Program-made: the position numbers and the translations under genes
The notes under the pieces: generated by a model
Databases searched by the model: none
What the model was told of the DNA's origin: nothing
What the model saw: only the letters and a program-made list of their open reading frames with translations
Assembly: GCF_026790145.1 (NCBI RefSeq)
Contig: NZ_JALAMS010000001.1
Coordinates: 496,001-560,000, forward strand
DNA length: 64,000 bases
Source of the DNA: Bacillus_I endophytica_A
GTDB taxonomy: Bacteria > Bacillota > Bacilli > Bacillales > Bacillaceae_H
Direction of reading: 5' to 3'
Shown: piece after piece, positions 27,224 through 35,190 of the stretch
How the letters are laid out: every line of letters starts with the position of its first letter
How positions within the stretch are numbered: the stretch's first letter is position 1

Positions 27224-27292
27224 AGAAGCATATTATTATGGAAAGTGTGAAATTTGTAGTATGTTTGAAAAAAGAGTGAAGGGGGAAAAAAT

Positions 27293-27928
27293 GTGAGGAA
27301 AGCTTCAGAACTCGTAGAGGAAGTTAAGTTCCAAAAAAAAGGCTCTTCATATTCTCTTATTCACCTGCCAAGAGAATTAAAAGTAATAGGAACAGGGAGA
27401 AGTGCGTGGGCTTTTAAAGTGAAAAATGAAAATAAAGTGATTAAACTATTTTTTCCTTCTTTTGATCACTTAGCGCAAAAAGAGGGAGAAGTGTATGAAA
27501 AATTATCACATTCTCTCACTTTTCCTGAAATATATGAAGTTGGGCCAAACTATATTGTAATGGAATATATTAAAGGCAAAACGTTTTATCAGTGTTTAAC
27601 AACAGGTGTGAGAATTCCTACAAAAGCAATTGAAGAGGTTGAAAAAGGACTTGCCTTTGCACGCTCGAAAGGATTAAACCCTTCAGATATTCATTTACAC
27701 AATCTTATTCTAACGCAGGATAAAGAAGTTCGTATTATTGATGTTGTACGCTATACTCAGAAGAAAACATGCTATCAGTGGCGCGATTTAGCAAGAGCAT
27801 ATCGCTATTTTTATCAAAAATCTTATTTCCCAAAAAAGTTTCCAAAATGGTTTTTAGAAGCAATTGCTTATTTATATAAATACTGCAAACGTCTTAGTCA
27901 GTATCGAAATAATAAGGAGCTGAAATAA
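27293..27928 (+). CDS. serine/threonine-kinase-like protein (YrzF type)
   Basis: The 211-residue protein has a shortened protein-kinase-like fold: a glycine-loop-like IGTGRSAWAFKV (about 31-43), VIKLF with a candidate ATP lysine, the hinge YIVMEYIKGK, a catalytic loop reduced to SDIHLHNLIL (Asp and Asn present, the usual HRDLKP replaced) and IIDVV in place of DFG. It resembles small Bacillus kinase-like proteins such as YrzF. Activity is uncertain. The start is GTG with GGGGG about seven bases upstream. A tiny basic gene follows two bases after the stop. Confidence 0.65.
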   Translation: MRKASELVEEVKFQKKGSSYSLIHLPRELKVIGTGRSAWAFKVKNENKVIKLFFPSFDHLAQKEGEVYEKLSHSLTFPEIYEVGPNYIVMEYIKGKTFYQCLTTGVRIPTKAIEEVEKGLAFARSKGLNPSDIHLHNLILTQDKEVRIIDVVRYTQKKTCYQWRDLARAYRYFYQKSYFPKKFPKWFLEAIAYLYKYCKRLSQYRNNKELK

Positions 27929-27930
27929 TC

Positions 27931-28044
27931 ATGGGAAGATTGAGCAAAATTATCAGATTACTGAAGAATCCTAAAGTCCAAAGAGCTATTAAAAAAGGTG
28001 TTCCAATTGTAAAAAAAGAGCTTCAAAAGCGTAAAAAGAGATAG
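27931..28044 (+). CDS. 37-residue very basic peptide
   Basis: Reads MGRLSKIIRLLKNPK and then a Lys/Arg-rich amphipathic helix ending QKRKKR. AAGGAG is 11 bases upstream, inside the end of the kinase-like gene, and the gap is two bases, so co-translation is likely. I recognise no family. The charge would suit nucleic acid or membrane binding; that is speculation. Confidence 0.6.
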   Translation: MGRLSKIIRLLKNPKVQRAIKKGVPIVKKELQKRKKR

Positions 28045-28122
28045 AAAGGAACAAACTCACAAGATTAGATGTTCCTACGTTTGTCTATAATGATAAAAAT
28101 AAGATAGAGGAGGAATAAGGCA

Positions 28123-28242
28123 ATGGACTTTCCTTTATATGAGGCAACCAAAAGCGTAGCAGAATACAATGAACTAGTGAGTGAAAGATTAAGAAGATGG
28201 GACTGTACTGTATATTCCATCACTGCTTTTTTATATGAGTAA
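28123..28242 (+). CDS. 39-residue peptide of unknown function
   Basis: Encodes MDFPLYEATKSVAEYNELVS and continues to a C-terminus with one Cys, one Trp and a hydrophobic end. A strong GAGGAGG stands nine bases before the ATG, TATAAT is at 28086-28091, and a T-rich terminator begins four bases after the stop, so the unit looks complete although tiny. No relative recognised. Confidence 0.6.
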   Translation: MDFPLYEATKSVAEYNELVSERLRRWDCTVYSITAFLYE

Positions 28243-28245
28243 AAG

Positions 28246-28280
28246 AAACAGCAGAGACATTTGTTTCTGCTGTTTTTTTA
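28246..28280 (+). terminator. terminator after the 39-residue gene
   Basis: AAACAGCAGA at 28246-28255 pairs with TCTGCTGTTT at 28266-28275, then T tract. Confidence 0.85.
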
Positions 28281-28355
28281 ATATATGCTTAAAACCAGAT
28301 ATAGTAGAAAACCCTTTTGAATAGTGTGTATATTTAACCTTTTTAGAAAACTTCG

Positions 28356-28384
28356 TTGACAAACACTCATATTTTTACTAAAGT
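28356..28384 (+). promoter_or_regulatory. SigA promoter of metI-metC
   Basis: TTGACA at 28356-28361, 17 bases, TAAAGT at 28379-28384; about 35 bases before the riboswitch. Confidence 0.75.
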
Positions 28385-28424
28385 AAGATTAATTACTTAA
28401 CAAAATCAATGAATTATAAATTTA

Positions 28425-28578
28425 CTCTTATCAAGAGTGGCGGAGGGACTGGCCCGATGAAGCCCGGCAACCATCAAGTAATATACTTGAACGGTGCCAA
28501 TTCCTGTAGAACAAATTGTTCTTACAGATGAGAGATTTCGGATTAGCCGCTCTTTCATTTGTAAAGAGTGGCTTTTTT
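28425..28578 (+). promoter_or_regulatory. SAM-I riboswitch (S-box) with terminator
   Basis: The leader shows the S-box order: CTCTTATCAAGAG, GGAGGGACTGGCCC, GATGAAGCCCGGCAACC, GGTGCCAATTCC, a variable P4 hairpin (CTGTAGAAC/GTTCTTACAG) and the closing GATGAGAG. The expression platform ends with a terminator stem (28545-28555 with 28563-28573) and six T. High SAM should stop transcription of metI-metC. It fills most of the 28243-28604 gap. Confidence 0.95.
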
Positions 28579-28604
28579 ATATTGAGGAAGAAAGGGAGAA
28601 TATT

Positions 28605-29780
28605 ATGCGTATTGAAACAGAGTTAGTAAGGTCAGGAATGAAAAGAGATGCTGCAACAGGTTCACTTACAACGCCAATTTATCAAGCATCTACGTTTGAA
28701 CACCCTCGTTTAGGAGAAAGTACAGGTTACGATTATTCTAGAACAGCCAATCCTACTAGAACATCGCTTGAAGAAGCAATTGCGGTTCTTGAAAAAGGAG
28801 AAGTAGGAGTTGCTTTTTCATCAGGTATGGCTGCTATCTCAGCCATTTTCCTTCTTCTTGAAAAAGGCGATCATCTTATTATCTCAAAAGACTTATATGG
28901 TGGAACATATCGTATTCTTGAAGATATTGTCAAGAAAAATGATGTAGAGGTTACATATGTTAACACTGAAAATTCAGAAGAGATAAAAAGAAATCTGAAA
29001 GAAAATACAAGAGCTCTATTTATTGAAACACCAACAAATCCACTTATGCACGTTACAGATTTGCATGAAGCAATTGCTATTGCAAAAGAACATGATCTTC
29101 TAACAATTGTTGATAACACATTTATGTCTCCATATCTACAGCAGCCACTTGTACTTGGTGCAGATCTTGTTGTACATAGTGCAAGTAAGTATATCGGCGG
29201 ACACAATGATGTTATTGGTGGACTTGTTGTTAGTCGATGTCGTGAGCTTGGTGAAAAAATTCGCTTTTATCAAAATGCTATTGGTGCCATTCTTGGACCA
29301 CAGGAATGTTTTCTCCTTCTTCGTGGCTCAAAAACATTGGCATTAAGAATGGATCGTCATGAGGAAAATGCTTTGAAAATTGCTCAGTGGCTTGAAGAAC
29401 AAGATTTGATTGATAAAGTATTTTATCCAGGATTAGAAAGTCATCCAGGCTATAACGTAATGAAGAAACAAGCAAAAGGCTTTGGAGGAATGCTTTCCTT
29501 CTCTGTAAAAGAAGAAGCACTAGTGCCTTTCTTATTAGAACATCTTCAAGTAGTTACGTTTGCTGAGAGCCTAGGAGGCGTTGAAACATTAATTACGTTC
29601 CCTGCACGCCAAACACATGCCGATATCCCAGAGGATGTCCGAAATGAAATTGGAGTAACAAATTGCTTGCTTCGCTTATCAGTTGGTATTGAGCATGGAG
29701 AAGATTTAATTCAAGACTTTAAGGAGAGATTTGATGAGTACAAAAGATCAGAAGTTCAGCACAAAGCTTATACACGCTAA
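28605..29780 (+). CDS. metI: cystathionine gamma-synthase / O-acetylhomoserine thiolyase MetI
   Basis: The 391-residue PLP enzyme of the Cys/Met metabolism family. YDYSRTANPTR, FSSGMAAISA, SKDLYGGTYR and SASKYIGGHND (Schiff-base Lys195) are the family motifs. It condenses acylated homoserine with cysteine or sulfide in methionine synthesis. AAGGGAG stands six bases before ATG 28605; the frame is open further upstream but only through the riboswitch. Position under an S-box and overlap with metC match B. subtilis metI-metC. Confidence 0.92.
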   Translation: MRIETELVRSGMKRDAATGSLTTPIYQASTFEHPRLGESTGYDYSRTANPTRTSLEEAIAVLEKGEVGVAFSSGMAAISAIFLLLEKGDHLIISKDLYGGTYRILEDIVKKNDVEVTYVNTENSEEIKRNLKENTRALFIETPTNPLMHVTDLHEAIAIAKEHDLLTIVDNTFMSPYLQQPLVLGADLVVHSASKYIGGHNDVIGGLVVSRCRELGEKIRFYQNAIGAILGPQECFLLLRGSKTLALRMDRHEENALKIAQWLEEQDLIDKVFYPGLESHPGYNVMKKQAKGFGGMLSFSVKEEALVPFLLEHLQVVTFAESLGGVETLITFPARQTHADIPEDVRNEIGVTNCLLRLSVGIEHGEDLIQDFKERFDEYKRSEVQHKAYTR

Positions 29781-30900
29781 AACTCACGTTGAAGAGCCAT
29801 TTGGTTCTGTCAATGTGCCTATTTATCAAGTAACTACGTTTAATCAGCAAAAAAATAACCGCTACGATTATTCTCGATCAGGTAATCCTACACGAGAAGC
29901 TCTAGAACATACTGTTGCATCTTTAGAAAACGGAACGTATGGCTTTGCTTTTTCATCAGGTATGGCTGCTATTTCTTCCGTTTTATGTTTGTTAAAAAGT
30001 GGAGACGAAATTATTGTTTCACACGATGTATATGGGGGAACATTCAGAGCGGTTACACAGCTCTTCACTAATTTTAATATTAAAGCTGTGTTTGCTAATA
30101 CAACAGATATTAAAGAAGTAGAACAACGTATTACAGAAAAAACAAAAGCGATTTTATTTGAGACTCCATCAAATCCGTTCTTACACGTAACAGATATTAA
30201 AGAAATTGTGCGCCTTGCAAAAGAACATGATTTATTTACGATTATGGATAACACGTTTATGACGCCATACTTACAAAAACCGCTTGATAAAGGCGTAGAT
30301 ATTGTCGTTCATAGCGCAACGAAATATCTTGGAGGTCACAGTGATGTTGTAGCTGGAGTTGCCATTACAAATAGCGAAGAGTTTGCTGGGAAAATTGGGT
30401 TTGTACAAAACGCTTTTGGAGCGATTTTAAGTCCTAATGATAGCTGGCTTCTATTAAGAGGCATTAAGACACTAAAAGTACGTCTAGATCAGCAACAAAA
30501 ATCAGCTTTAGAGCTTGCGCAGTGGTTAAGTGATAACTCGCAAGTAGATGAGGTGTATTATCCAGGACTTCCATCTCATCCACAGCACAAATTAGCAAGT
30601 GAGCAAGCAAGTGGCTACGGGGCTATCATTTCCTTTAAATTAAAAGATAAAGAAGTAGCAAAAGAGACGCTTAATCATGTTGTTCTCTCTTCAGTTGGGG
30701 TAAGCCTTGGAGCAGTAGAGAGCATTTTAACGCATCCTGCTACGATGACTCATGCAAGCATGCCTTTAGAAGATAAAGAAGAACGAGGCATTACAGAGCA
30801 TCTTCTTCGTATTTCAGTTGGCCTTGAAGATATTGAGGATTTAAAAGAAGATTTAAAACAAGCATTTGAGAAAGCGGAAAAGGCTTTTTCATATAAATAA
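29734..30900 (+). CDS. metC: cystathionine beta-lyase MetC
   Basis: The 388-residue PLP enzyme cleaves cystathionine to homocysteine, pyruvate and ammonia. Motifs are YDYSRSGNPTR, FSSGMAAISS and SATKYLGGHSD (Lys197). It is a paralogue of the preceding gene and overlaps it by 47 bases in another frame. ATG 29734 follows AAGGAGA. The choice between gamma-synthase and beta-lyase for the two genes rests on the conserved metI-metC order. Confidence 0.9.
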   Translation: MSTKDQKFSTKLIHAKTHVEEPFGSVNVPIYQVTTFNQQKNNRYDYSRSGNPTREALEHTVASLENGTYGFAFSSGMAAISSVLCLLKSGDEIIVSHDVYGGTFRAVTQLFTNFNIKAVFANTTDIKEVEQRITEKTKAILFETPSNPFLHVTDIKEIVRLAKEHDLFTIMDNTFMTPYLQKPLDKGVDIVVHSATKYLGGHSDVVAGVAITNSEEFAGKIGFVQNAFGAILSPNDSWLLLRGIKTLKVRLDQQQKSALELAQWLSDNSQVDEVYYPGLPSHPQHKLASEQASGYGAIISFKLKDKEVAKETLNHVVLSSVGVSLGAVESILTHPATMTHASMPLEDKEERGITEHLLRISVGLEDIEDLKEDLKQAFEKAEKAFSYK

Positions 30901-30940
30901 AAAATAAACGTCAAGGAATTCATTCCTTGACGTTTATTTT
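30901..30940. terminator. bidirectional terminator after metC
   Basis: A 19-base inverted repeat (30901-30919 with 30922-30940) containing ACGTCAAGGAAT, with A and T tracts on opposite ends. Confidence 0.85.
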
Positions 30941-31194
30941 ATCGCATCATAAATTTGTTCATACAAAGCTTTTAATGCTTTTTTCGTCTCATTTTCTAAA
31001 GAGGACTGTTCAATTCGAGTAAGGGCGGTTGTAAGCTGAACTTCTTTTGATTTACGAATACGAGGGTGCGACCATGCTGAACTTAAATCTTCTTTTATAA
31101 GCTCTTTAAGTTTTTCTTCAGCTTCTTTATAGGAAGAAAGCTGGCGGTTGTTCCAAAGAGATAAATAAGCTTTTAATAAGCCTTCATAGTTCAT
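30934..31194 (-). CDS. 86-residue helical protein of unknown function
   Basis: A soluble protein without membrane segments, predicted mostly helical from its Leu/Lys/Glu pattern, with SSAWSHPRIRKSKEVQLTTALTR in the centre. AAAGGAG precedes the ATG. It lies between the terminator of the permease gene and that of metC, so it is probably its own unit. I recognise no family; the gene is accepted for its ribosome binding site, codon use and terminator. Confidence 0.7.
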   Translation of the reverse strand: MNYEGLLKAYLSLWNNRQLSSYKEAEEKLKELIKEDLSSAWSHPRIRKSKEVQLTTALTRIEQSSLENETKKALKALYEQIYDAIK

Positions 31195-31213
31195 TTTAAT
31201 AGCTCCTTTGTGA

Positions 31214-31247
31214 AAAATAAAAGCTGCCAGAAGGCAGCTTTTATTTT
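31214..31247 (-). terminator. terminator after the YveA-type permease
   Basis: AAAATAAAAGCTGCC (31214-31228) pairs perfectly with GGCAGCTTTTATTTT (31233-31247). Confidence 0.85.
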
Positions 31248-31274
31248 AACTTTATTCAGTTTGCGAAACAAGCT

Positions 31275-32876
31275 TTATTTAGCAGGTTCTGCGTTAGCTT
31301 CCGTTTTCTCTTCAGGTGTAGGCTCATCATTATCAATAATTGCTTTTGGTAATCCACTATATTTAGCCCAGTAGTAAATAGCTAGTGCTACTACAGTGAC
31401 AAGAATTAAGTCTACAGGATTTTTTAATGTCTCTGTTCCTCCACCAAATGAACCAAGGTAAGAAATAACAAGCATGATAATGTAATAAGCAATTAACCAC
31501 CAAGCAGATTTTAATTGTTGTGCTAAGCTTACTTCTTTTATTGGTACATATTTAGAGAAGATAAGGTATAGAACAAACATAACAAGCTGAGAACCTAATA
31601 ACCAAGAGTTTGTTTTCCATCCTGACCAATATACGATAAAGCTTGCAAAGATAAATGAAAGGGGTGCAATAATACTCATACCTTTAAGCTTAAACGGTTT
31701 TTTTAGGTCTTTTGCATTTACTGTAAATGCAGCAGATGAAATTGGAGCTACTACATATGAAAGAATAAGGGCAACCGAACAAACATTAACAAGCGCGTCC
31801 CATGATGGGAACGGTAATGTCCAGAATACAGATAGTCCGAATGAAAGCCATAGAGAAGAACGAGGAATTCCTGTTCCTTTGTCTACTTTTGAGAACGTTT
31901 TGAAAAGTGTTCCAGTACGTGACCATGCATAAACGAGACGAGATGCTGTATTCATAAAGATGTTTCCACTCGCTCCTGGAGAAACAACAGCGTCTAACAC
32001 AACAATGACAGCTAACCAACCTAAACCTAATGCAATGGCAATATCTTTAAACGGAAGTGAAAATTTATCGGCAATTTGCGCCCAATCGTTACCGATCATA
32101 TCTGTTGGAATACTTCCAAGGAAAAGAACTTGCATTGCTGTATAAATAAGAGCTGAAAGAATAATACAAACAACTAACGCAATCGGAATGTTACGCTGTG
32201 GGTTTTTAACCTCACTTGCGATTGAAACAATTGGATGTAATCCAAGATAAGCAAACATTACGCCACCTGTTGCAATTGCTGTTTGAACTCCTTGTCCACC
32301 AAATGGGGCAAACCCAGCTACTGAGAAGTTAGCTGATTTAAAATGGAAAGCAAGAATAACGATAATTGTGACAGGAACTAAATATTTGAAAACTGAAATA
32401 ATAGCGTTTGCTTTTGTAAATGCTTTAACACTCCAGTAATTCAGTAAGAAAAATAGAGCGAGTAAAGCAAACTGCAACAGCCATCCAATAACAGTTGGTG
32501 ACTCTGAATTAGCTTTTGTTAATCCTGGGAACCAGAACGCTAAATATTGACGAACTGCCGTTACTTCAATCGAAACTAAGCTTGTATAGGCGATAATCGT
32601 TACAAAAGAAATGAGATACCCAACTAACGGACCGTGTGAATATACTGGGTACCGAAGAATTCCACCTGTACGAGGTAATGCTGCCCCGAGCTCAGCATAA
32701 ACGAGACCAATTAAAAGAATAATGGCCCCCCCGATTAACCAAGCAAGACTTCCTACTGGACCTGCTTTTGAAGCAACACTACTTACAGCAAAAAGCCAAG
32801 CTGAACCGAAGATTGCTCCCAATCCAATAAGAATAAGATCAAACAATGATATGGACTTTTTAAAATTTCCAGACAT
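31275..32876 (-). CDS. yveA: YveA-type aspartate/glutamate:H+ symporter
   Basis: The 533-residue APC-superfamily permease has about 12-14 membrane segments. The opening SLFDLILIGLGAIFGSAWLF, the GLVYAELGAALPRTGGI region and the LHPIVSIASEVKNPQRNIP segment agree closely with what I know of B. subtilis YveA, an acidic amino acid importer. The C-terminus ends in an acidic Glu/Pro/Thr tail. ATG 32876 follows AAGGAGGAAGTTG. A leader of about 240-300 bases with an inverted repeat and two palindromes lies upstream. Confidence 0.88.
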   Translation of the reverse strand: MSGNFKKSISLFDLILIGLGAIFGSAWLFAVSSVASKAGPVGSLAWLIGGAIILLIGLVYAELGAALPRTGGILRYPVYSHGPLVGYLISFVTIIAYTSLVSIEVTAVRQYLAFWFPGLTKANSESPTVIGWLLQFALLALFFLLNYWSVKAFTKANAIISVFKYLVPVTIIVILAFHFKSANFSVAGFAPFGGQGVQTAIATGGVMFAYLGLHPIVSIASEVKNPQRNIPIALVVCIILSALIYTAMQVLFLGSIPTDMIGNDWAQIADKFSLPFKDIAIALGLGWLAVIVVLDAVVSPGASGNIFMNTASRLVYAWSRTGTLFKTFSKVDKGTGIPRSSLWLSFGLSVFWTLPFPSWDALVNVCSVALILSYVVAPISSAAFTVNAKDLKKPFKLKGMSIIAPLSFIFASFIVYWSGWKTNSWLLGSQLVMFVLYLIFSKYVPIKEVSLAQQLKSAWWLIAYYIIMLVISYLGSFGGGTETLKNPVDLILVTVVALAIYYWAKYSGLPKAIIDNDEPTPEEKTEANAEPAK

Positions 32877-33014
32877 CAACTTCCTCCTTAAAACATTACA
32901 AAACTTACGACTAATGTGGTTTATAAGAACATAAAATCTTTTTACTTATTTTCTCGCAATGATGTGCTCATTACGCGTGAAATAAAATGGAAAGTTTTCG
33001 GTTCCTCCTCTCTC

Positions 33015-33049
33015 GAGATATTGAGAAGAGTACGGTAGTTCAATATCTC
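33015..33049. repeat. inverted repeat in the permease leader
   Basis: GAGATATTGA at 33015-33024 and TCAATATCTC at 33040-33049 are perfect reverse complements, 15 bases apart. It could form a leader hairpin or a protein site. Confidence 0.6.
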
Positions 33050-33128
33050 CACAACTCTGTAATTTTTTTCACATTTTTCTTCTTACGTCATATTGACACA
33101 AAAACAAAAATATGAATAAATCGCTTAT

Positions 33129-33177
33129 GGTTTCTAAACCTAACAAAATATTACCCATTGTTCAAGGTTCTAAACCT
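33129..33177. repeat. two similar palindromes, candidate operator pair
   Basis: GGTTTCTAAACC at 33129-33140 and AGGTTCTAAACCT at 33165-33177, centres about 37 bases apart. They stand about 260-300 bases before the permease start and about 190-240 before the next gene on the other side. Confidence 0.45.
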
Positions 33178-33367
33178 ATTGTTATGAAAAATGAAACTTT
33201 GTTGCACCGCTTGCTGTATATGATGTAAGCGCTATCTTTAATTAATTAAAATAAAACTATTCTGACATTTATTTTTTAAAATATTTTGTTTTGCTGTAAA
33301 GAGAAATGTGTATGCGTTTTTATCTATAAAACGAAAGAAATATTCTAGGACAACCGATGTTGTTCAT

Positions 33368-33691
33368 ATGTATGAAAATAAGCAGAATATAAAGGAGGAG
33401 ACTATTATTTCACAACGTGAGGAGAACCAACGAGATGGGCAAAAAAGAGGGTTTGTGAAAAATACGTCAAATGAAGTAAATGAGCTTTTTCATAAAACAG
33501 TTGACACAGCAAACAATATTGTTAAAGGTGTATCTGGAAAAGGTGGATTAGTTGGAAAGGTAACAGATACATCTTCGAACATTTTGAAAGGAACATCAAG
33601 TAAGGCAAACGAAATGATTGGGAAATCTGCAGATACAACTGGGAAAATGGTTAAGAAGACTAAAAATAAATTTTTTGGTCCTAAAAAATAA
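33368..33691 (+). CDS. small basic repeat protein with uncertain start
   Basis: Up to 107 residues. The part from residue about 39 holds three imperfect repeats of some 20-22 residues (DTANNIVKGVSGKGGLVGK, DTSSNILKGTSSKANEMIGK, DTTGKMVKKTKNKFFG). It is hydrophilic, Lys/Ser/Thr-rich and lacks a membrane segment, reminiscent of LEA-like or stress proteins; no family recognised. The ATG at 33368 has no ribosome binding site. A perfect AAAGGAGG at 33391-33398 instead serves ATT codons at 33404 and 33407, which would give a 94- or 95-residue product. Confidence 0.6.
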   Translation: MYENKQNIKEETIISQREENQRDGQKRGFVKNTSNEVNELFHKTVDTANNIVKGVSGKGGLVGKVTDTSSNILKGTSSKANEMIGKSADTTGKMVKKTKNKFFGPKK

Positions 33692-33696
33692 AAAAG

Positions 33697-33735
33697 GAGC
33701 CTATGAGCTTACAAGCGCTCATAGGCTCTTTTTCT
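33697..33735 (+). terminator. terminator after the repeat protein
   Basis: GAGCCTATGAGC at 33697-33708 pairs with GCTCATAGGCTC at 33717-33728, then TTTTT. Confidence 0.9.
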
Positions 33736-33737
33736 TC

Positions 33738-33818
33738 TTAGTAAGTGTAAGAAGTACCGACGATGATAAGCAAAATGAACAAAACGACAATTAATGCAAA
33801 GCCAGAATTAAAGCCCAT
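33738..33818 (-). CDS. YjcZ-family spore-associated peptide
   Basis: A 26-residue peptide: MGFNSGF followed by a single hydrophobic helix ALIVVLFILLIIVGTSY. This is the standard pattern of the YjcZ family of tiny sporulation-linked membrane peptides, usually Gly-rich at the N-terminus. AAAGGAGGGC stands nine bases before the ATG. It is convergent with the preceding repeat protein and divergent from mobA. Confidence 0.85.
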   Translation of the reverse strand: MGFNSGFALIVVLFILLIIVGTSYTY

Positions 33819-33962
33819 TTTATTGCCCTCCTTTGTTTCTAAAGTAAATCTAACTTCCCTCTTTCTCTCTGTACTTTTAGCTTATGCAGAAGAACATAAA
33901 ACGTATAGGTTAATGAATTAGACAAGTTGCCCGTTTTTATGAAGCAACCTTAGATGAGTGCA

Positions 33963-33991
33963 TTGAGGTACTGAAAAAACTGTGACATAAT
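33963..33991 (+). promoter_or_regulatory. SigA promoter of the mobA unit
   Basis: TTGAGG at 33963-33968, 17 bases, CATAAT at 33986-33991, 25 bases before the mobA start. Confidence 0.6.
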
Positions 33992-34016
33992 CAACTAAAA
34001 AAGGAAGGAGAATTCT

Positions 34017-34595
34017 ATGGACATAGCAGGGGTGTTACTAGTAGGAGGAGAGTCTAGACGTTTTGGAAGACAAAAAGCTTTTGCTCATTGGAAAGACAAA
34101 GAATTTTATCAATGGTCATTTGAAGCCCTTAATGAAGAAACGCAAAACACAGTAATTATTAGTCATCCATCCCTTGAAGAAAAATTAAAAATGATGTATG
34201 ACCAAGTGTATCTAGATGATTTAAAATATCGTGGAAAAGGACCTCTTGCAGGCTTGTATACGGGAATGAAAAAAATAAAAGCAAACTGGTACGCTATTCT
34301 CCCTTGTGATACACCAAATATAACAGGGGATGAGCTTGCTGAATTAAAAGAACTCAGAGACGAACGTTTTGATGCAATTGTTCCTGTGATAGAAGGAAAA
34401 AAGCAGCCGCTAATCGCTCTTTATCATAAAAGAACGCTTCCTTTTATTATAGAGAATCTTGAGGAAGGGAACTTGAGAATGAACAGTCTTCTAGACTCGA
34501 TTTCTGTTCTTTTTGCTAACAACCTTAAAAGTCCTTCTTCTGCTTTTCTTAATATTAATGATCAAGATACTTACCAAAAGCGTCGTTCTTTTTAA
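34017..34595 (+). CDS. mobA: molybdenum cofactor guanylyltransferase MobA
   Basis: The 192-residue nucleotidyltransferase attaches GMP to molybdopterin. The signature LLVGGESRRFGRQKA (usually GGxSxRMGxxK) is at residues 7-21; the Met of the consensus is Phe. GKGPLAGLYTGM and ILPCDTPNI follow as substrate and metal sites. GGAAGGAG precedes the ATG. In B. subtilis moeB and moeA follow; here mobB comes 80 bases later. Confidence 0.88.
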   Translation: MDIAGVLLVGGESRRFGRQKAFAHWKDKEFYQWSFEALNEETQNTVIISHPSLEEKLKMMYDQVYLDDLKYRGKGPLAGLYTGMKKIKANWYAILPCDTPNITGDELAELKELRDERFDAIVPVIEGKKQPLIALYHKRTLPFIIENLEEGNLRMNSLLDSISVLFANNLKSPSSAFLNINDQDTYQKRRSF

Positions 34596-34674
34596 AGGGA
34601 AGGGAATACAACGTTATTTAGATCATTTTCATGGTAAACTAGAAGAACGATTATACATAAGAGGAAGTGATTTT

Positions 34675-35190
34675 ATGGCCCATATTTTGCAGGTTGTAGG
34701 CTATAAAAATAGTGGCAAAACAACACTGGTAGAAAAAATCGTTTCTTATTTAAAAAAGAAGCACGTGCGTGTTGCCACTATTAAACATCATGGTCACGGA
34801 GGAGAACCCTATAATGTAGAAGGAAAGGATAGTGTAAGACATCGCCTTGCTGGTGCTGATGTCTCGGGAGTAGAAGGAGGCGGTCTTTTTTCACTTTCCA
34901 TCAAAAAAGAAAAATGGACGCTTGATGAGCTTATCGAACTTTATCGTCTTTTTTCTATTGAAATGATTATTGTAGAAGGGTATAAAGAAGAGGCATATCC
35001 TAAAATCTGTTTAGTGAAAAATGAAGAAGATGTACATATGCTTAAGAATCTATCGAACGTGTTACTTGTTTTAACATGGGGGCCAATTCCCAAGGGACCT
35101 TATCCTGTATATTCTATTCATAGCAATGAGTTTACTGAATGGTTAGGTAATTATTTTAAGGAAGTGATGAATGATGAATCAACTATTTGA
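34675..35190 (+). CDS. mobB: molybdopterin-guanine dinucleotide adapter MobB
   Basis: The 171-residue P-loop protein has GYKNSGKTTL (Walker A, residues 8-17), TIKHHGHGG and IIVEGYKEEAYPKI, the MobB pattern. It binds GTP and assists MobA. ATG 34675 follows GAGGAAG; the frame is open further upstream into mobA without a site. It overlaps moaE by 17 bases. Confidence 0.9.
   Translation: MAHILQVVGYKNSGKTTLVEKIVSYLKKKHVRVATIKHHGHGGEPYNVEGKDSVRHRLAGADVSGVEGGGLFSLSIKKEKWTLDELIELYRLFSIEMIIVEGYKEEAYPKICLVKNEEDVHMLKNLSNVLLVLTWGPIPKGPYPVYSIHSNEFTEWLGNYFKEVMNDESTI

Larger units (their letters stand above)
32881..33367. other. long non-coding stretch upstream of the permease gene
   Basis: Nearly 490 bases with no gene. 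On the permease side it holds a small hairpin (TAATGA/TCATTG type near 32965), a perfect 10-base inverted repeat at 33015-33049, and two GGTT(T)CTAAACC palindromes at 33129-33177. The rest is AT-rich. No known riboswitch or T-box pattern was found. Confidence 0.6.

Noticed and set aside
31214..31247. Repeated hairpins with AT-rich flanks considered as a repeat family or CRISPR
   Set aside because: Each hairpin follows a gene end, differs in sequence and has a T tract: they are intrinsic terminators. No regular spacer-repeat array exists.
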